Shown: positions 1-9,310, numbered from the stretch's first letter. The stretch is DNA of 64,000 nucleotides from Spirochaetales bacterium Spiro_05 (GCA_001603115.1 LVBG01000007.1:62001-126000); one strand, 5' to 3'. Notes: a model not told the origin generated them from the letters alone. Made by a program: numbers and translations.

Positions 1-546
1 ATCCTGACCGTTGTCTTCATCGTGCTTGTTGCAGTGCTCTTCAAGACTACTACGCTCAAACTCTATGTAGAGGCTGTTGGAATCAACCCGAATGCGGCAC
101 GTCTGAATGGTATCAATCCGAAGAAAATCATCTTTTTGACATTCCTGATCATGGGTGTTTGTTCAGCAGTTGCAGGTTTCATCGCTGTGAACAAGGCAGG
201 CCGCCACGATAGTGTGAACTTGCTCAAGCTAATCATGATGGATGCAATCCTCGCGGTGGCAATAGGCGGCAATTCCCTAGGTGGTGGGAAATTCAGCATT
301 ACCGGTTCGATAATCGGTGCGTACACGATAGAGATGCTGAACAGGACTCTGCTTAGGTTGGAAATAGAACCGGCGATGATCAAGGTCTTCAAGGCCATCT
401 TCATTATCATTCTCATGGTAGTCGCATCGCCCGTTGTCAGGGTTTTTGCAAAAAAAACACTGGACAGGGTTCGAAATTGGAGAAGCCCCTCAAGCCAAAG
501 TGCAAAGCTAACCACAACGAATATACCTACGAGGAAGGAGCAATAG
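1..546 (+). CDS. sugar ABC transporter permease, 5' end cut by window (YtfT-like)
   Basis: The frame is open from base 1 to a TAG at 544-546, so only the C-terminal 181 residues are present. It is an inner-membrane subunit of a monosaccharide importer of the ribose/galactofuranose class (BPD_transp_2). Visible features are the EAA-like loop with VGINPNAARLNGI, the conserved glycine-rich AIGGNSLGGGKFSITGS segment, and two terminal hydrophobic helices. A basic Ser/Thr/Lys tail follows. The next permease starts one base after the stop, so the two form a heterodimeric channel pair. The binding protein and ATPase are presumably upstream, outside the window. The YtfT assignment is inferred from gene order and from the YtfQ-like protein at 4723-5742. 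Confidence 0.85.
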   Translation: MLTVVFIVLVAVLFKTTTLKLYVEAVGINPNAARLNGINPKKIIFLTFLIMGVCSAVAGFIAVNKAGRHDSVNLLKLIMMDAILAVAIGGNSLGGGKFSITGSIIGAYTIEMLNRTLLRLEIEPAMIKVFKAIFIIILMVVASPVVRVFAKKTLDRVRNWRSPSSQSAKLTTTNIPTRKEQ

Positions 547-547
547 G

Positions 548-1639
548 ATGGCATCTGTGAGCGTAATCAAACCAAAAGCTAGACTATCGAATTCAAATAT
601 TCTCTTTCTCATCGCTGCAGTCATATTTGTGCTGATGTATATCTTTGCACTCATCAGCTATCCTGCCAGTTTTATGCAGTTCCAGACGTTCTTTGACTTG
701 TTCAACCTCAATGCTCCACTCATCATCATGACACTCGGCTTATGCATCGTCATGATCGGTGGCGGCATCGACATCTCGATCGGCTCGGTCTGCGGGTTGA
801 TAACGATGGCCTGTGCTGTATTTCTGGAATCGAAATCAGGGAGCATCGGAGGTGCCATCCTCATTGCACTGGGTATCGGTATCGCATTCGGGATCCTGCA
901 AGGATATCTCATAGCCTATCTGGAAATCCAGCCGTTCATCATCACCTTGTCAGGCTTGTTCTTGGCACAGGGATTGCTGACGACACTCCATAAGGATCCA
1001 ATCAACGTCACGATGCCTGCATTCGTCGCTTTGAGGGATTTTGACATAGTGATCAACTGGCTTGGTACGAAAAACAGGCTGGGTATTTTCATCCCGTGTG
1101 AAATCAAGCCTGGGGCCATCATTGTGGTAATCCTTCTTGTCATTCTCGCTTCCTTGATGAAATGGTCGCGTTTTGGGCGCAACGTGTACGCCGTCGGCGG
1201 CAATAGTCATAGCGCCATGATGCTCGGCATCAACGTGAAGAGAACCATATTCATCACCTATGTAATCAGTGGATTGACTGCTGGAATTGCGGGATTTGTG
1301 TACATCATGACTACAGGGGCCGGCAATGTTGGAAATGCGGCGGGAGCCGAAATGAAGGCAATAGCCTCGGCTATCATTGGAGGCACCCTGCTCAATGGCG
1401 GAGTAGGAAATCTACTCGGAGCACCAATCGGCACGTTGACGCTTCTGATCATCAACGAACTGATACGTGCAGCGGGCGTTCAATCCAACTTTCAAGCGAT
1501 GGTAAGTGGTCTCCTGCTCTATTTCTTCATTGTGCTGCAAAGCATCATCATGTCACTTCGTGACAGAAGAAAGTTCAGCGTTTCACTACCGCCTTGGTTG
1601 CGGCTGTCAGACAAAGCACAAAAGAGCAGCCAAACGTAG
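548..1639 (+). CDS. sugar ABC transporter permease (YjfF-like)
   Basis: A 363-residue inner-membrane permease with about nine hydrophobic segments. It carries the family signatures GGGIDISIGSVCGLITMA near residue 75 and AIASAIIGGTLLNGGVGNLL near residue 275. It is the second half of the channel with the preceding partial gene; the intergenic gap is one base and AAGGAG sits just before the ATG. By family and by the neighbouring YtfQ-like protein, the likely substrate is a furanose-form hexose or pentose such as galactofuranose, but this is inference. The C-terminus is basic and Ser/Gln-rich. The gene converges on the response regulator with a 27-base gap. Confidence 0.88.
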   Translation: MASVSVIKPKARLSNSNILFLIAAVIFVLMYIFALISYPASFMQFQTFFDLFNLNAPLIIMTLGLCIVMIGGGIDISIGSVCGLITMACAVFLESKSGSIGGAILIALGIGIAFGILQGYLIAYLEIQPFIITLSGLFLAQGLLTTLHKDPINVTMPAFVALRDFDIVINWLGTKNRLGIFIPCEIKPGAIIVVILLVILASLMKWSRFGRNVYAVGGNSHSAMMLGINVKRTIFITYVISGLTAGIAGFVYIMTTGAGNVGNAAGAEMKAIASAIIGGTLLNGGVGNLLGAPIGTLTLLIINELIRAAGVQSNFQAMVSGLLLYFFIVLQSIIMSLRDRRKFSVSLPPWLRLSDKAQKSSQT

Positions 1640-1666
1640 AGCAGAAGACGTTTGAGAGGCTTCCAT

Positions 1667-3256
1667 TCAATTCAGGCATTTGCTCCCGTTTCTGAACTCC
1701 CGGGGGGAAATGCCTGTATGTTTCTTGAAAATATAACTGAAATAATGGGGATCTCCAAATCCTACATCATACGCGATGTCCGCACTTCTGAGCGTTGTCG
1801 TCAGCAGCAGTTCTTTCGACTTGTTGATTCGGACCCGAGTAAGATACTCTATGAAGGTTTCACCGGTTTCCTGCGAAAAAATGGTGCTGAAATGATTTGG
1901 GCTCACATGTACGATTGATGCCACTGAATGCAGGGAAATGTCTTGGTCGGCAAAATGGAGGTTTATGTGCTGCTTAGCTTTCTGAATCATCTCATAGTAT
2001 TTTCCCGCAGATTTCAACTCCCTGAAATCTATGAACGTATCCAAGATCGATTTCACCCCTTCACAGAAGGTCTCTTTTGAGCCTGCTATCTCTGAGATCT
2101 GCGCCTTATTTGACAACCATGGAATAACTTCCTGAACAACACCGCCCAGCTCATCAATAATCTTTGAAATGGTTACCATAAGATCATACAGAAGGTAATA
2201 GCTTATGAGGGTGGTCTGGAAAGGGTCATCACCTATCATGGTGATATATTGGGCGACAATCTCATTGATACCTGATTTCTTCACATATTTCAGCCGCTCC
2301 GATATGGGGCTTCCGTCCAGTTTCAAGAAATCAATTTCGGAAAAGGAGTTAAGGTCATGGGTCCCGATAATGAGATTCTGACCGGTTTTTGCAGAAAATT
2401 TGATTGCTTTTTCCGCATCAGCATAGGATTGGGACAGGCTTCCAATTCGCTCGACCAATGAGCCGATTCCTATGGTTACCATGCACTGAGTATTTCGCTC
2501 AACCTCATATTTGATCGCCTGGGCTAAGGTATACGCCGTCTCTTCAAGTGATTCGGATACAAGCTGCATCAGCAGCAAGATGATGGAATCCCTGCTTTGC
2601 GAAAAACATACCACCTCTTCCTGATTATCAATAAGGCTGTTTATGTGGAGCTTGGCAGTTATCAGGTCTGCATAGGTTTCAGAGGAGGTGGATAGCTTGA
2701 TGATTGCAACAAGGTACCCATGAGCGATAAGATCCAAGCCCATATCACCTCCTTTCTCAAGCGCATCTTCCGTTTTGACAATTCCGGTCACCAGATCGCA
2801 TAACCAACGCTCCCTGATCAGGTTGGAATTTGACTGTGCCTGCAGTTTCAGATTCTCAATGCTTGAAAGATGAATTTTTTCCTGTTCAATCCTCTCCACC
2901 AGTTTGTTGAGTGTCACGAGCATGTCCGAGGCGGAGATTGGCTTGAGAATGAATTCATCAACGCCAATCGATATGGCCTCTTGTGCGTACTGAAATTCGT
3001 CATGTCCTGAAATGATTATGATCTTAATCCAGGGAAGTATCTTTTTGATGATCCTGGAAAGGCTGAGCCCATCAACAAACGGCATCCTGATATCTGTAAT
3101 CAGGATGTCCGGCTTCACATCTTTCATGATTGAGAGAGCCATCTCGCCGTCTGAAGCTTCACCCACAAGGACAAAAGGTCCTGTCCCCGTCTGAATGCTG
3201 TTTCGCAGACCTTCACGTACTACTATCTCGTCTTCTGCAATAAATACCTTATACAT
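1667..3256 (-). CDS. AraC-type response regulator (YesN-like)
   Basis: A 529-residue cytoplasmic transcription regulator. The N-terminal receiver domain has the acidic pair in AEDE and the phospho-acceptor Asp at about residue 55 in ILITDIRMP. A long middle region follows, and the C-terminus is a two-helix-turn-helix AraC domain (DVGFGDPHYFSYIFKKHTG, then SPREFRNG). I chose the ATG at 3256 because the protein then starts MYKVFIAEDE like other receiver domains; a longer frame to 3310 adds 18 unconvincing residues. It overlaps the end of the kinase gene by 8 bases. It is the output of the sugar-sensing system and probably controls the importer on the opposite strand. Confidence 0.9.
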   Translation of the reverse strand: MYKVFIAEDEIVVREGLRNSIQTGTGPFVLVGEASDGEMALSIMKDVKPDILITDIRMPFVDGLSLSRIIKKILPWIKIIIISGHDEFQYAQEAISIGVDEFILKPISASDMLVTLNKLVERIEQEKIHLSSIENLKLQAQSNSNLIRERWLCDLVTGIVKTEDALEKGGDMGLDLIAHGYLVAIIKLSTSSETYADLITAKLHINSLIDNQEEVVCFSQSRDSIILLLMQLVSESLEETAYTLAQAIKYEVERNTQCMVTIGIGSLVERIGSLSQSYADAEKAIKFSAKTGQNLIIGTHDLNSFSEIDFLKLDGSPISERLKYVKKSGINEIVAQYITMIGDDPFQTTLISYYLLYDLMVTISKIIDELGGVVQEVIPWLSNKAQISEIAGSKETFCEGVKSILDTFIDFRELKSAGKYYEMIQKAKQHINLHFADQDISLHSVASIVHVSPNHFSTIFSQETGETFIEYLTRVRINKSKELLLTTTLRSADIAYDVGFGDPHYFSYIFKKHTGISPREFRNGSKCLN

Positions 3257-4721
3257 GGAATCCAACCTCAGGTATGCTGAAATACACGGTAGTACCCCTC
3301 GTATACTCACTCGTGATTTTCAGCTTCGTGCTTGCATCATAATACAGCTCAAGCCTCTTGTTTACATTATACAGTCCATAGACATTGTTCAAATCTTCCG
3401 GATCGGCAGAGCCACTGATCTGTTTCATGATGTTTGCAAGTTTCTCTTCCGTCATTCCAATTCCATTGTCTTCCACAGAAAAACAAAGGCGATTGTTTTC
3501 ACGCCAGCCCTTCACAGACAAGAGACCACGCCCCCTCTTGTTCTTGATCCCATGGTACAGTGCGTTCTCAACGATAGGCTGGAGCACCAGCTTCAAGATC
3601 TGGCAGTCTGCAATCTCAGGCATGTACTCAATTTCGTAATCAAGGATGTCCCGGTATCTGATTTTCTGAATGGTCAGATAGCTTTTCACATGTTCAAACT
3701 CTTCGCTGACCGTCAGATAGTCTTTACCTTTGTTGAGGGAAATCCGAAAAAAGCTGGAAAAGGCGCGTGTTATGTCAATTACCTGATCATTCTTCTTCTC
3801 TTCAGCAAGCCAGACGATCGTATCGAATGTGTTATAGAGAAAGTGTGGGGTGATCTGGGCCTGAAGAGCTTTCATCTCTGACTTCTGCAGATTTTGCTGC
3901 TCCCGGACATTCTCTGCAATCAATTCCTGGATTTTGACTGCCATGATGTTCAGGTTGTCGGTAAGCCCGTCGAGTTCACTTACCTGCGGAAGCTTAACCC
4001 TGACCGTGAAGTCCCCCTCGGCGATTCTTTTTGAGAGGTTCTCAAGTCGCTTGATAGGGGTGTTGATGCTGGAAGTAACTGAACGCTGGGTAAAAACAGC
4101 GAAAATCGTGACAAACACTACCGTAAAGATCTGAATTACCGTAAGGGCGAACGTCACACGCTTATGGTGCTCATTTGTTATCGTAGCTGATTCAATCACC
4201 CGTACGATAAAATCCTGAAGAATGTCAGAGATAAGAGCAGATACCCCTCGTATTTCATCGAGCATCTCTTCATTTTCACTCACCGGAGAATGGTTCGCCA
4301 TCTGAAGCCCCAAACGGTCAACATTGCGCCTGAGCGTATCGACTGCACGACCCGCCACCTCAAGCATCTGTCGGTTCTCTCGCTCTTCAGTCGTTCTCAT
4401 GATATCTTCAAGGCTCTCGTTGATGCCATCGATGATCTCGTATTGGCTCCCTTCAGCGAATTTCTTGTTTCCAGCTACGATATCCCATATCTCGTTGGAG
4501 ATATCCATTTTTACCGTCTGGTTGAGGCGGTTTGTCTTGCTCACATTGGTTATGATGAGGTCATAGCGAACCATTTGGACAACAAACGAGCCTATGGTTA
4601 TTACAGGAGGTGTTATCATCAGAAGGATGATGATCACGTAGGAAATCTTTATTCTCTCTTTTATGCTCCTGCCTTTGAACACTGAGAAAATCTTTTCAAC
4701 AATGGATGTCTGATGCTTCAT
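3249..4721 (-). CDS. sensor histidine kinase (YesM family)
   Basis: A 490-residue membrane kinase. A first transmembrane helix lies near residues 28-50, an extracytoplasmic helical region near 52-188, a second helix near 190-211, then a HAMP linker. The His_kinase domain has ITPHFLYNTFD with the phospho-acceptor His at about residue 293, and a HATPase domain with VENALYHGIKNK and EDNGIGM. The start at 4721 (MKHQTSIVEK) is chosen because it lies two bases from the end of the upstream binding-protein gene; the longer frame to 4994 would run inside that gene. It is transcribed between the sugar-binding lipoprotein and the regulator, so it probably reads the loaded binding protein. Confidence 0.9.
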   Translation of the reverse strand: MKHQTSIVEKIFSVFKGRSIKERIKISYVIIILLMITPPVITIGSFVVQMVRYDLIITNVSKTNRLNQTVKMDISNEIWDIVAGNKKFAEGSQYEIIDGINESLEDIMRTTEERENRQMLEVAGRAVDTLRRNVDRLGLQMANHSPVSENEEMLDEIRGVSALISDILQDFIVRVIESATITNEHHKRVTFALTVIQIFTVVFVTIFAVFTQRSVTSSINTPIKRLENLSKRIAEGDFTVRVKLPQVSELDGLTDNLNIMAVKIQELIAENVREQQNLQKSEMKALQAQITPHFLYNTFDTIVWLAEEKKNDQVIDITRAFSSFFRISLNKGKDYLTVSEEFEHVKSYLTIQKIRYRDILDYEIEYMPEIADCQILKLVLQPIVENALYHGIKNKRGRGLLSVKGWRENNRLCFSVEDNGIGMTEEKLANIMKQISGSADPEDLNNVYGLYNVNKRLELYYDASTKLKITSEYTRGTTVYFSIPEVGFHV

Positions 4722-4722
4722 A

Positions 4723-5742
4723 CTAATACCCACGAGGTTCAATGAGTGAGAGGTCATCGGTCTCATAGAACACTTCTTCATGCACATATTGCACTCGTGG
4801 AATGCTTTCACCAGCTGCCAATCTCTCAGCCAGCTTGATGATTTCAGGACCGGTTTTGGGATTGCATTCGATGACACAATTGACTTTGCCTTCGCGCAGC
4901 GCGTCAATGGCTGCCTGCTGTGCATCGATAGTGACAATGACGATGTCAGTGCCAGGCCGAAGACCTTTCTCTTCCATCGCCTCGATAGCGCCAAGCGTCA
5001 TCCCGTCATTATGGGAATAGATGACGTCGATATCTTCGTACATATCAAGAAATTCTACAGCAAGTTCGTACCCCTTTGACCGCAGGAAATCACCTGATTT
5101 GCTGTACACTATCCTAAACTCCGGATGATCCTTGAGCACTTCCCTGAAGCCTTCAGCTCTTCCGGTGGCAACAGAAGAACCCTCCGTCCCGAACAATTCC
5201 ACGATATTGATGTGTTCTTTGGTTTGGTCGAAATGTTCACGTTCGCTTGCAAATTTATCCAATAGGAACGAACCGGCATTCCGGCCTTCCTTCAAACTGT
5301 CGGTACCAATGAATCCTGCATATAAGGATGGGTCTGCAACATCAATCTTCCTATCGGTTACCAGAACAGGAATGCCGGCATCCCGGGCTTCTTGCAGAAC
5401 ATTATCCCAACCATCTGTAACAATCGGCACAAAGACGATCACATCAACCTGATAGGCAATGAATGAGCGGATTGCTTTTATCTGATTCTCCTGTTTCTGT
5501 TCAGCATTGTCGTACACCAGCTGGACGCCCTTCTCTGCTGCGGCATCCTGAACTGAGCGGGTATTGCATGTTCTCCAGGCACTTTCAGCACCAATCTGTG
5601 AAAACCCTACGATAATGCCATGATCTTCCTCAAATTGGGAGACCTTTTTTTTCTGTGCACTACATCCGATGAGACAGCAGATGAGTATGAAAAAAATGAT
5701 ACCAAGAAAATGCTTCCTGATTTGCCGTTTTGTATGCATCAT
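4723..5742 (-). CDS. sugar-binding lipoprotein, YtfQ-like, probable sensor component
   Basis: A 339-residue periplasmic-binding-protein type 1 lipoprotein. The signal segment ends in a lipobox LIGC. The mature part resembles YtfQ (galactofuranose binding): GFSQIGAESAWRTCNTRSVQ, KQENQIKAIRSFIA, SGDFLRSKGYE and YSHNDGMTLGAIEAM. It is the first gene of a three-gene operon with a kinase and regulator, and not in a transporter operon, so I infer that it presents sugar to the kinase. The start is uncertain. ATGATG at 5742 has AAAGGG about 8 bases upstream and is preferred. An ATG at 5766 lies 8 bases after the -10 box and could be a leaderless start. Confidence 0.85.
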   Translation of the reverse strand: MMHTKRQIRKHFLGIIFFILICCLIGCSAQKKKVSQFEEDHGIIVGFSQIGAESAWRTCNTRSVQDAAAEKGVQLVYDNAEQKQENQIKAIRSFIAYQVDVIVFVPIVTDGWDNVLQEARDAGIPVLVTDRKIDVADPSLYAGFIGTDSLKEGRNAGSFLLDKFASEREHFDQTKEHINIVELFGTEGSSVATGRAEGFREVLKDHPEFRIVYSKSGDFLRSKGYELAVEFLDMYEDIDVIYSHNDGMTLGAIEAMEEKGLRPGTDIVIVTIDAQQAAIDALREGKVNCVIECNPKTGPEIIKLAERLAAGESIPRVQYVHEEVFYETDDLSLIEPRGY

Positions 5743-5774
5743 TGACCGGACCCTTTTTTTGTGCATGTAAACTG

Positions 5775-5804
5775 ATTATACATTCACTGTACAAGCATTA
5801 ACAA
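5775..5804 (-). promoter_or_regulatory. promoter of the sugar-sensing operon
   Basis: On the minus strand a perfect -10 TATAAT (5775-5780) sits 18 bases from a -35-like TTGTTA (5799-5804). Predicted transcription start is near 5768, giving a leader of about 25 bases to the ATG at 5742. The rest of the 5767-5903 gap holds only a GC-rich patch near 5830 with no clear terminator T-run. Confidence 0.6.
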
Positions 5805-5903
5805 GGAAAATGAGAACAATGAGCCGAAGGGCCGGCCTAGTGCCGGGAGCGTGCTGATACGAGAAAAACAAACCTGTCTGTGTTCTGTGGTAACGTTCAG
5901 CCC

Positions 5904-6911
5904 TTATGATTCGGACTTTCGCTTTTCCTCACGCTTCTCAATTTCTTCGCCAATAGCCTGTATCTTCTTCTCAATCGTCTCCTTTCCCTGCTTGGAAGAT
6001 TTCTCGAGGGCTTGGGTAAGTTTGGCCTGAGCTTGCTTCAGATCCTCGATGGATTGGGCTTCCTCCGCTTTGTCAAAGACCAGATTCTCCACCACGGTTG
6101 GGATTTTCTTCTTCTTCAGGCGTGTGCTTTCCGGTGGCAGATGACGGGTTGTTGGCTCGTACTCCCTGCGGTCCATCAAAGACGGGGAGGCAATCTCGAT
6201 ACCCTCCTCAACAAAGACGTCCAGTACGGCCTTGTACAGCTCACTGGTCTTGCTTAGCCGCTCGGCACTCTGGTCGAGCATTCCATAGAGCCGATAGCGG
6301 ATTGCATGATCCAGAAACGCCTCGATGAATACAAACGGATCGGCAAGCTTGCATTGCTGTGCAGCTTTGAGCAAGGCTTGCTCCACATCCTGATGGTTGA
6401 CGGAATACCCGATGGAGAGACTTAAGTTGATGAAGGTCCCGTCACGGCGAGTCACCTTTACCGATTTTTGTGCCAGCCACAGATTGGGAAGACTGACCAC
6501 ATCACGATTTACCAGTTGGAGTTCGGTATGAAAAATACCGAGATCCGTTACCCTGCCAACCAAGTCGTCCACTTCGATGAAATCGCCTCCCCTGAACTCA
6601 TGTGTCATCCTGAGCATGATGCCTGCCATCGCATTGCTCACCAACGTGGTGGATGAGAGCGCAATGACCGCGCTGAGCAAAAGACCAAGAATGGAGAGAA
6701 TCTGCATCTTGATCTCATGCTCGAGAGGAAGGAATGCGATGGAGAGAAAAAGGCCGAGCAAAAAGACCAGAAAAACCAGCAGCTGGCGTTGGTACGGCCA
6801 GCGCTTGGTGCTTTCCAAGGCTTTCCTGAAGAACAGACGAATCACTACCACCAAAATGATGGTGCTGGCGATGACGATGGATGTTGCAGCATAGGAACCA
6901 AGTAGTGGCAT
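5904..6911 (-). CDS. MscS-family mechanosensitive channel
   Basis: A 335-residue membrane protein with three N-terminal helices (about residues 8-28, 44-62 and 68-90), followed by an MscS-like pore and beta domain: ALSSTTLVSNAMAGIMLR, then FRGGDFIEVDDLVGRVTDLG and VSLPNLWL. The C-terminal tail is charged and helical (EKKIQAIGEEIEKREEKRKS). Such channels release solutes on hypo-osmotic shock. A strong GAGGGGG precedes the ATG at 6911. It sits alone between two operons. The family call is secure. The subfamily (small MscS or a YbdG-like member) is not. Confidence 0.85.
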   Translation of the reverse strand: MPLLGSYAATSIVIASTIILVVVIRLFFRKALESTKRWPYQRQLLVFLVFLLGLFLSIAFLPLEHEIKMQILSILGLLLSAVIALSSTTLVSNAMAGIMLRMTHEFRGGDFIEVDDLVGRVTDLGIFHTELQLVNRDVVSLPNLWLAQKSVKVTRRDGTFINLSLSIGYSVNHQDVEQALLKAAQQCKLADPFVFIEAFLDHAIRYRLYGMLDQSAERLSKTSELYKAVLDVFVEEGIEIASPSLMDRREYEPTTRHLPPESTRLKKKKIPTVVENLVFDKAEEAQSIEDLKQAQAKLTQALEKSSKQGKETIEKKIQAIGEEIEKREEKRKSES

Positions 6912-6988
6912 ACTGACCCCCTCTGGTAGTACCTACATCATAGCAGAGGTTGGGACCGGAGCACAGTCTGAAGGAGTGAAGAGCGTTC

Positions 6989-7387
6989 TTACTGATCGGC
7001 TTTCCTGAGCAGGGTTTTCACAATCTCCTGATCGCTCGGAGCAAAGGGGTAGGCAGACAACTCGCTTAGGCTGACCCATCTGTACTCAGTATGGACAAGG
7101 AGGGGAAGACGCTCAAACTCCTTGGCAAACACCTGATAGGCTTTAAGGTGGTAGAGTGTCTCCTTATTCTCAAAATCATGACTGTGAAGAAGTTCTCCCA
7201 CTTCGATTGCAAGAGACAGTTCTTCGCCAAACTCACGCTTCAGCGTCTCTTGTTCTGTCTCCCCATAGCGGTTCTTCCCCCCCGGGAATTCCCAAAGGCC
7301 TCCGATAGAGCCTTTGTCCTCACGCTTTGCAATGAAATAGCGACCTTTTTGCATCAGGACACCTGCTGTGGTGATACGCTCTTGCAT
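6989..7387 (-). CDS. NUDIX hydrolase, MutT-like (dNTP pool sanitising)
   Basis: A 132-residue cytoplasmic protein with the Nudix box GGKNRYGETEQETLKREFGE followed by EL. The order matches the MutT/8-oxo-dGTP diphosphatase group: TTAGVLMQKGRYFIAKRED, GGLWEFPGGK, Nudix box, then the C-terminal YRWVSLSELSAYPFAPSD. It should hydrolyse oxidised dGTP or a related nucleotide to the monophosphate. Start at 7387 (MQERITTAG), with AGAGAGGT 8 bases upstream; the longer frame to 7522 invades the next gene. The stop of the upstream membrane-protein gene is 13 bases away, so the genes are likely co-transcribed. Confidence 0.85.
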   Translation of the reverse strand: MQERITTAGVLMQKGRYFIAKREDKGSIGGLWEFPGGKNRYGETEQETLKREFGEELSLAIEVGELLHSHDFENKETLYHLKAYQVFAKEFERLPLLVHTEYRWVSLSELSAYPFAPSDQEIVKTLLRKADQ

Positions 7388-7400
7388 ATTCTTACCTCTC

Positions 7401-7823
7401 TTACACCAAAACCAGTTGAGGTGCAATAAAATGTATGATGGCAATGGCAAGGGTAAGGTACCCAACATTGCGTTTGTTTCGTTCAACGTAGAGCCCGGTG
7501 GCTCCCAGCATCGTCTGCTCATCTTCCTGCATCACCCCTACCCCCCTGAGTGCTTGGAATGCATACCAGACTGTAAGGGAGAGGATGTTGATCAGGGGAA
7601 TGAAATCCCCAAGGAACTTGGGACCTGGATCCATCGGGAAGAGGGCGAGGGCAATGGTGAGCAAGAGCCCGAGTGCAATGAGAATTCGCCGAAAGATCCG
7701 TTTGGTACGGAACGCATAGCGAAGGGAGAGAAGCAAGGGAAAGGAGAGACCATAGGTATCAGAAAGCAGGAATGCAGAACCCATCAGTAAGTATGCGATG
7801 GAAAGAAAATAGAGTTGCATCAT
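7401..7823 (-). CDS. small integral membrane protein, function unknown
   Basis: A 140-residue hydrophobic protein with about four helices (near residues 3-22, 44-61, 72-92 and 118-138) separated by basic loops such as RYAFRTKRIFRR. I recognise no family. Its ATGATG start overlaps the TGA stop of the upstream NAD(P)HX repair gene (ATGA at 7820-7823), so the two are translationally coupled. The NUDIX gene follows 13 bases downstream, so it sits between two metabolite-repair genes. That context does not by itself give it a function. Confidence 0.6.
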   Translation of the reverse strand: MMQLYFLSIAYLLMGSAFLLSDTYGLSFPLLLSLRYAFRTKRIFRRILIALGLLLTIALALFPMDPGPKFLGDFIPLINILSLTVWYAFQALRGVGVMQEDEQTMLGATGLYVERNKRNVGYLTLAIAIIHFIAPQLVLV

Positions 7824-9310
7824 GCTTCTGCCTCCCCCACTGCCTTGCCGACAAAGCTGAGCAGGGTCTCACTATCATAATAGCACCTTGATTGGTGAGC
7901 CAACCGGCCAGCTGCCTGGTGGATCAATGTACCCTCGAGCGCACAGGCAACGGGATCGGAGAACTTCGCCAACAGGGCGGCAATGATGCCGGAGAGCACG
8001 TCTCCACTGCCTCCCACTCCCAGCGAGGGATTGAGACCTTCCAGTACGATGATTTTTTCCCCCTCTGCAGCGATATGCACCAGTGAGCTTTTCACGACCA
8101 AGGTTGCATGCAACCTGAGTGAAAGCTGCTCAAGGGTAGTGAAAAAGGAGGAAGGGGTATCAAGTGCATCAAAAGGTAGCGAACACGCATCACACAAGGC
8201 TCTCAGTTCTCCAAGATGCGGAGTGAGGATCAGAGGGCCATGGTCCAAGACAACTCCTTGCTTGATCATCTGTGCATAGCAGCGGATGCCATCTGCATCC
8301 AGCACCATGGGAGTGCCTGTCTCCATCAGTGTCTTCAGCAGTGCTTCCCTTCCACTTCCCCAACCAGGACCGGCCAGATGCGCATCGTAGGTGGGGAGGG
8401 CCTGTCCCTCATACACCTTGACCATAAGAGAAGGCGCTTCGCTTGCGGCAATGGGGAGGACCTCACGATCACAGTAGAGCGTCACCAATCCCGCTCGTGC
8501 AAAGAAACTGGCTCGTGCTGCAAGGCGGGCGGCTCCGGTGTACTGCTCGCTGAGACTGAAGACTGCCACATGGCCTCTGCTGTTCTTGTACTCGTGTGAT
8601 GAAAGCACCCCGATACGGGCCCTGTTTCTTTCACACAACAAGGCCGCAGCCGGCTGTCTCTCCATGAGAAACGGAGGAAACGAAGGATTGACCGTAATAA
8701 TAATTCCACATGCCGCTCGGCTCAGTGGGTGGAACATCGCAAGCTTATCAAGACCCATGGTCACCGTCTGGTCTGCCTGGATATGCAAAGAAGAGACAGG
8801 CACCTCATCACCAAGCCCTGAAGGGATATCAACACTGAGTTTTTTGGCTGGGCTCTTGTTGGCAAGCTCCACCAAGAGCGACACATCGGTTCCCAATGCT
8901 CCGCTCAACCCGGTGCCAAAGAGCCCGTCGACAATCCAGGTGGCTGCATCGAGTGCCTTCTGGACCCGCTCTGTTTGGCTGGAATCCCAGAGAAGTGTCT
9001 CAAACCCATAGGCTTGGGTGATCTCACGCTGTTTCTGATAGGAGACAGAACCCTCCTTGGGAAGCAGGATCAGCAAGATATCGGTATATCCGGCATTGTA
9101 TGCATAGCGGGCCGCCACCAAGGCATCGCCGCCGTTATTCCCGCTACCACACAAAAACACGAGTCGATCGTGTGGCGACAGCTGGGGTTTCCATGCTTCA
9201 AACAGCTGCAGGCCTGCACTCTCCATAAGGACAAGGGGAGGCAAGCAAGCCTTTTGTTGGGCTTGTGCATCGAGATCAGCAACCGTCTTGGCAAGAGCTA
9301 GCTTCTTCAT
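7820..9310 (-). CDS. nnr: bifunctional NAD(P)H-hydrate epimerase / ADP-dependent dehydratase
   Basis: A 496-residue cytoplasmic fusion enzyme. The N-terminal YjeF_N domain (residues 1 to about 210) holds FLCGSGNNGGDALVAARYA and VDGLFGTGLSG; it interconverts the R and S hydrates of NAD(P)H. The C-terminal carbohydrate-kinase-like domain (about 220-496) holds AGPGWGSGREALLK, LDADGIRCYA, LTPHLGEL and GGSGDVLSGIIAALLAK; it dehydrates the S form using ADP. Length fits bacterial fusions. Start at 9310 (MKKLALAKTV): a TTGACC-17-TACAGT promoter ends 6 bases before the ATG and no Shine-Dalgarno sequence is present, so the message is probably leaderless. Three downstream genes follow closely. Confidence 0.92.
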   Translation of the reverse strand: MKKLALAKTVADLDAQAQQKACLPPLVLMESAGLQLFEAWKPQLSPHDRLVFLCGSGNNGGDALVAARYAYNAGYTDILLILLPKEGSVSYQKQREITQAYGFETLLWDSSQTERVQKALDAATWIVDGLFGTGLSGALGTDVSLLVELANKSPAKKLSVDIPSGLGDEVPVSSLHIQADQTVTMGLDKLAMFHPLSRAACGIIITVNPSFPPFLMERQPAAALLCERNRARIGVLSSHEYKNSRGHVAVFSLSEQYTGAARLAARASFFARAGLVTLYCDREVLPIAASEAPSLMVKVYEGQALPTYDAHLAGPGWGSGREALLKTLMETGTPMVLDADGIRCYAQMIKQGVVLDHGPLILTPHLGELRALCDACSLPFDALDTPSSFFTTLEQLSLRLHATLVVKSSLVHIAAEGEKIIVLEGLNPSLGVGGSGDVLSGIIAALLAKFSDPVACALEGTLIHQAAGRLAHQSRCYYDSETLLSFVGKAVGEAEA

